This document shows, piece by piece, positions 41,901 through 44,729 of a stretch of 44,729 nucleotides of DNA. The stretch covers positions 1 to 44,729 of the forward strand of contig JAZOUV010000066.1 in assembly GCA_045658315.1 (NCBI GenBank), given 5' to 3'. Origin of the DNA: RGIG1995 sp045658315 (lineage in GTDB: Bacteria > Bacillota > Clostridia > Oscillospirales > CAG-272). Under the pieces are notes generated by a model. It was not told the DNA's origin. It did not search any database and was given only the letters and a program-made list of their open reading frames with translations. Made by a program: the position numbers and the translations under genes. The stretch's first letter is position 1; each line of letters starts with the position of its first letter.

Positions 41901-43193
41901 ATGAAAAAAATAGTTGCATTATTTATTATTTGCTTAATGGTTTTGGGGATTACGTCTTGTGTTTCTGTCGGTGATATGGAAGCACCTAACGGAAATGTAT
42001 GGGGTACTGCCGATAATCAGGATGAGACTCAAAGTGAAACAAAAGAGGACACGATTCCGGAAACACTTCCTGAAACTGAGCAGCCGGTAATTGATAATAA
42101 GCAAGTATTAAAGTTTGTTGCTGCCGGGGATGCTCTCATTCATTCGGCAATCTATCGCGAGGCGGAGGCACTTGCGGCTTCAATGCCGAATTATAAAGGT
42201 GATTACTATTTCAACGGTATGTATGAGTATATTGCCGATGAGATAAAGAATGCTGACGTTGCTTTTGTAAACCACGAAGCACCTATTGCCAATACATATA
42301 TATCGGGTTATCCTGCGTTTAATGCACCTTCAGAATCGGGCGATGCATTGGTTGACTTAGGTTTTAACGTTGTAAATATTGCAAATAATCACATGTTTGA
42401 TTCGGACGGCAGAACTACAGGATATGCTGATACGATTAAGTATTGGGAGTCAAAGAATATATTACAGATTGGCGGTTATAAGAATCAGACTGATTATGAC
42501 AACATAAGAGTACTTAACGCTGACGGTGTTAATATAGCTTTTCTTTCTTATACTTTTGGAGTTAACAGTGGCACTAAAATGAATTCTGTTTCGGTGAATG
42601 AAGGTTATATAACTCCATTGATAAAAGACGCTACGTTGGTTAAGCATATTGCCGCTGCAAAAAATGTGGCAGATTTGGTTTTTGTTTCTGTTCATTGGGG
42701 AAGTGAAAATGTATTTAATGCTACTGCAGAGCAGAAGCGGGTTGCAAAACTAATTGCTGACAACGGTGCTGATGTTATTATAGGACATCATTCTCATACG
42801 GTGCAGCCGGTTGAATGGATTACCGGAACATCAGGCAACAAAACCTTGTGTATATATTCGCTCGGAAACCTTATTTCAGGAATGCTTAATTCTAAGAATA
42901 TGGTCGGCGGTCTCATGACTTTCGATATAGTAAAGGAAAACGGGGAAATTTCAATTGAAAATCCCGTGTATAAGCCATTGGTCTGCCATTATGAAATTTC
43001 TGATTTTTCTAAGAAAGATCCCGAGGGAAACCCTGTAAGAACGGGCTTTAAGGTTTACATGCTTGAAGATTATACCGAGGAATTAGCGAAAAAACACGGT
43101 ACGCGAAATTATGGAACTGTTAACCTCTCAGTTTTTAAAGGTTATGTCGAGAGTACAATCTCATCCGAATTCCTTCCTTCATTTCTGAAGTGA
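41901..43193 (+). CDS. CapA/PGA-cap family lipoprotein
   Basis: 430 residues. A lipoprotein signal peptide ends in GITSC (Cys20), followed by an acidic Thr/Glu-rich linker (about 25-65) and the CapA metallophosphoesterase-like fold: AAGDALIHSAIY, NHEAPIA, ANNHMFDSDG, HWGSE and GHHSHTVQPVE, which hold the metal-site residues. CapA proteins take part in poly-gamma-glutamate capsule anchoring or synthesis; no capB/capC is present, so the real substrate is unknown. ATG at 41901 follows AAAGGGAAAG; a longer frame upstream overlaps the fumarase gene and lacks a site. Confidence 0.85.
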   Translation: MKKIVALFIICLMVLGITSCVSVGDMEAPNGNVWGTADNQDETQSETKEDTIPETLPETEQPVIDNKQVLKFVAAGDALIHSAIYREAEALAASMPNYKGDYYFNGMYEYIADEIKNADVAFVNHEAPIANTYISGYPAFNAPSESGDALVDLGFNVVNIANNHMFDSDGRTTGYADTIKYWESKNILQIGGYKNQTDYDNIRVLNADGVNIAFLSYTFGVNSGTKMNSVSVNEGYITPLIKDATLVKHIAAAKNVADLVFVSVHWGSENVFNATAEQKRVAKLIADNGADVIIGHHSHTVQPVEWITGTSGNKTLCIYSLGNLISGMLNSKNMVGGLMTFDIVKENGEISIENPVYKPLVCHYEISDFSKKDPEGNPVRTGFKVYMLEDYTEELAKKHGTRNYGTVNLSVFKGYVESTISSEFLPSFLK

Positions 43194-43240
43194 GTTAAAT
43201 GTTTTTGTCTTGATTTTTATTGTAATTAAAGGGGAATATT

Positions 43241-44284
43241 ATGCTGACATTTAAGGATGTGTCGGTTGTTTTACCGTCATATAAGCCGGATGAAAAGCTG
43301 AGAAATGTTGTGAATGGGCTTATCAACGCCGGTTTTGAGGATATAATAGTCGTGGATGATGGTGGCGGAAAGGAATATAATCACTATTTTGATGAAATAC
43401 GCCCACTGCCTCAGGTTACGGTTCTTGTTCACGAGGTGAATAAGGGTAAGGGAAGAGCACTTAAAACCGCAATGGAGTTTTATATTGCCAACAGAAACGG
43501 TGCGGGTATTGTTACGGCGGATGGCGACGGTCAGCACGTACCATTGGATATAAGGGCTTGTACTGAAAAAATGCTTGAAAGCGATTCTGTGGTTTTGGGC
43601 GTAAGAGATTTTTCAAAACCTGACGTTCCGCCCAGAAGTAAGCTTGGTAACAGAATTACGTCGTTTATGTTTTTGACTGCGTGCAGTTTAAAAATATCTG
43701 ATACTCAGACAGGTCTCAGAGCTATTCCTGCCAAGTATTTACCCGTTTTTGTTGAAACACAAGGCGAGAGATATGAATACGAAACAAATATGCTCCTTGA
43801 TTTCGGCAAGAACAATATTCCTTTTTCGGAAGTTGAAATACAGACTGTATATATAGATGAAAATGCAACCTCTCATTTTGACCCGATTAGAGATTCAATA
43901 AGAATATACAAGCAGATATTGAAATATATTCTTTCGTCGGTTGGTTCATTTTTGATTGATATTGGATTATTCTTTATTCTGAAGTTGTTATTCAGTTCAA
44001 TAACATTATGTACTGTTATTGCAAGAATAGCATCGTCTGTGTTTAACTATACGTTTAACAAAAAGCTTGTGTTCGGAAGCAAAGGGTCTACCGCTAAATC
44101 GCTTATAAAATACTACGTGCTTTGCATACCTCAAATGCTTGTATCCGCGGGATTGGTAACGCTTATGTCGAGCGTTATGAGTGTGGATGCGGCGTGGCTC
44201 GTAACACTTATCAAGCTGTTTATTGACACAGTGCTCTTTGTTTGCAGTTATATAATTCAGAAAAAATGGGTATTTAAAAATTAA
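43241..44284 (+). CDS. GT2 glycosyltransferase fused to GtrA-like membrane domain
   Basis: 347 residues. The GT-A domain (about 1-215) shows VVLPSYKPDEKL, IVVDDGG, NKGKGRALK and the metal-binding TADGDGQH, with DTQTGLRAIP as in DPM1-like transferases. The C-terminal part (about 225-345) has four membrane helices and the NYTFNKKLVF motif of GtrA proteins. Family knowledge: such fusions move sugar from nucleotide donors to polyprenyl phosphate and may flip the product. AAAGGGG precedes ATG. Next to a CapA-like lipoprotein, an envelope glycan role is plausible. Confidence 0.85.
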   Translation: MLTFKDVSVVLPSYKPDEKLRNVVNGLINAGFEDIIVVDDGGGKEYNHYFDEIRPLPQVTVLVHEVNKGKGRALKTAMEFYIANRNGAGIVTADGDGQHVPLDIRACTEKMLESDSVVLGVRDFSKPDVPPRSKLGNRITSFMFLTACSLKISDTQTGLRAIPAKYLPVFVETQGERYEYETNMLLDFGKNNIPFSEVEIQTVYIDENATSHFDPIRDSIRIYKQILKYILSSVGSFLIDIGLFFILKLLFSSITLCTVIARIASSVFNYTFNKKLVFGSKGSTAKSLIKYYVLCIPQMLVSAGLVTLMSSVMSVDAAWLVTLIKLFIDTVLFVCSYIIQKKWVFKN

Positions 44285-44292
44285 ATAAGATA

Positions 44293-44324
44293 GCCCACAG
44301 GTTAAGCCTGTGGGCGTGTTGTTT
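44293..44324 (+). terminator. rho-independent terminator between convergent genes
   Basis: GCCCACAGG pairs perfectly with CCTGTGGGC around a TTAAG loop, followed by a T/G-rich tail. It lies between the GT2 gene and the convergent zinc-ribbon gene. Confidence 0.75.
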
Positions 44325-44329
44325 GTATA

Positions 44330-44632
44330 TCATGAAATATAGGCATATTTGCAAAAAGGACACTTTGGGTAATCAATATCATGCAGATTTCCGCATTTTG
44401 GGCACTTCTTTTGTGCAATTGATGCATCGCTGTCGTTAGTGGTGTTTTCTGACTGGAAAAACTCTATTTTACCGCAGTCGGGACAACTGTATATATCAAC
44501 TTCCATTGAACCTGCAATGAGATTGGGTAAGTCTCCAAGGATCCAACCTGTTTGTCCAAGTTGTATTCTTTCGGTCATTATATATTTCATTTCCGCACCG
44601 CAACGGAGACATTTTAATTTTCCTTCTGCCAT
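44330..44632 (-). CDS. zinc-ribbon protein of unknown function
   Basis: 100 residues with four CxxC pairs (C8/C11, C50/C53, C77/C80, C91/C94), enough for two zinc ribbons. The stretch between the first two pairs resembles a small family found next to recR in Clostridia, with WILGDLPNL. The start is 2 nt after the recR stop, and its GGGAG site lies inside recR, so the two are coupled. The function is unknown; a role in DNA or protein binding is only suggested by the ribbons. Confidence 0.75.
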   Translation of the reverse strand: MAEGKLKCLRCGAEMKYIMTERIQLGQTGWILGDLPNLIAGSMEVDIYSCPDCGKIEFFQSENTTNDSDASIAQKKCPKCGNLHDIDYPKCPFCKYAYIS

Positions 44633-44634
44633 TT

Positions 44635-44729
44635 TTAAAGCTCCCGTCTGCCTTGCAGGGCGTAGAGTAGGGTCATATCATCCGTATATTCAAGGTCTCC
44701 GCCGGCAGGGATACCGAATGCAAGTCTTG
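44635..44729 (-). CDS. recR: recombination protein RecR, C-terminal fragment (5' part outside window)
   Basis: The last 31 codons before the stop read RLAFGIPAGGDLEYTDDMT and end in LQGRREL, the conserved C-terminus of RecR, which loads RecA at gaps with RecO/RecF. The gene enters from the window end on the minus strand and precedes the zinc-ribbon gene by 2 nt. The fragment is short but the motif is distinctive. Confidence 0.85.
   Translation of the reverse strand, partial: RLAFGIPAGGDLEYTDDMTLLYALQGRREL

Noticed and set aside
41050..41919. 289-codon minus-strand frame opposite the fumarase gene
   Set aside because: Shadow of a clearly conserved enzyme; composition is rich in Cys, Tyr and Ser as expected for antisense translation.
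1..44729. Possible CRISPR array, tRNA or rRNA genes
   Set aside because: No regularly spaced direct repeats and no cloverleaf or rRNA-like sequence was seen in any intergenic region.

Overview
The window is an AT-rich chromosomal segment from a Gram-positive anaerobe, most likely an uncultured gut-type member of Clostridia. The evidence is strong Shine-Dalgarno sites, sigma-A-like promoters, the yabM-mazG-rqcP-yabP-yabQ-divIC-yabR gene order of low-GC Gram-positives, sporulation proteins YabP/YabQ, a CdaA/CdaR pair, HemZ, non-mevalonate isoprenoid genes and a class I fumarase subunit. No rRNA, tRNA, CRISPR array, phage or transposase gene was recognised.

Layout. (1) 1-3971, minus strand: a large secreted DNRLRE/RHS (WapA-like) protein cut by the window start, followed by a 600-bp gap holding duplicated promoter/leader copies and dispersed-repeat material with a MITE-like hairpin. 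(2) 3972-8858: a MacB/FtsX-type ABC transporter fusion (minus), pgsA overlapping a membrane-anchored protein of unknown function (plus), and a small DUF1540 protein (minus). (3) 8915-12657, minus: an FGGY sugar kinase with a near-perfect promoter, and a large polytopic membrane protein. (4) 12752-15465, plus: a YtrA-type GntR regulator with an inverted-repeat operator, ABC ATPase, permease and lipoprotein. (5) 15617-20948, minus: rpe, a lysine-type MurE, an AsnB-type amidotransferase and a D-aspartate-ligase-like ATP-grasp enzyme. (6) 21275-22536, minus: ispD-ispF.

(7) 22707-37659, plus: a long same-strand series with cdaA-cdaR (c-di-AMP), a COG2509 FAD protein, a short RseC-like protein, recJ, the (p)ppGpp enzyme, dtd, hemZ, a uridine-kinase-like enzyme, an amidohydrolase, a MurJ/SpoVB-like flippase and mazG. 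(8) 37754-40047: hup with its own promoter and terminator, then rqcP-yabP-yabQ-divIC-yabR. (9) 40044-44284: trxB, a class I fumarase alpha subunit, a CapA-type lipoprotein and a GT2-GtrA fusion. (10) 44330-44729, minus: a zinc-ribbon protein and the 3' end of recR.

The most distinctive system is region 5. A Lys-type MurE, an amidotransferase and an Asl-like ligase sit in one tight operon, which predicts an L-Lys (or Orn) stem peptide carrying a D-Asp/D-Asn bridge, although the host class is better known for meso-diaminopimelate walls. Other points of interest are a hairpin inside the hemZ ribosome-binding spacer, a trxB promoter embedded in the upstream terminator, the ytr operator, and the duplicated leader upstream of the surface protein. 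All calls come from reading the sequence; no database search was run.
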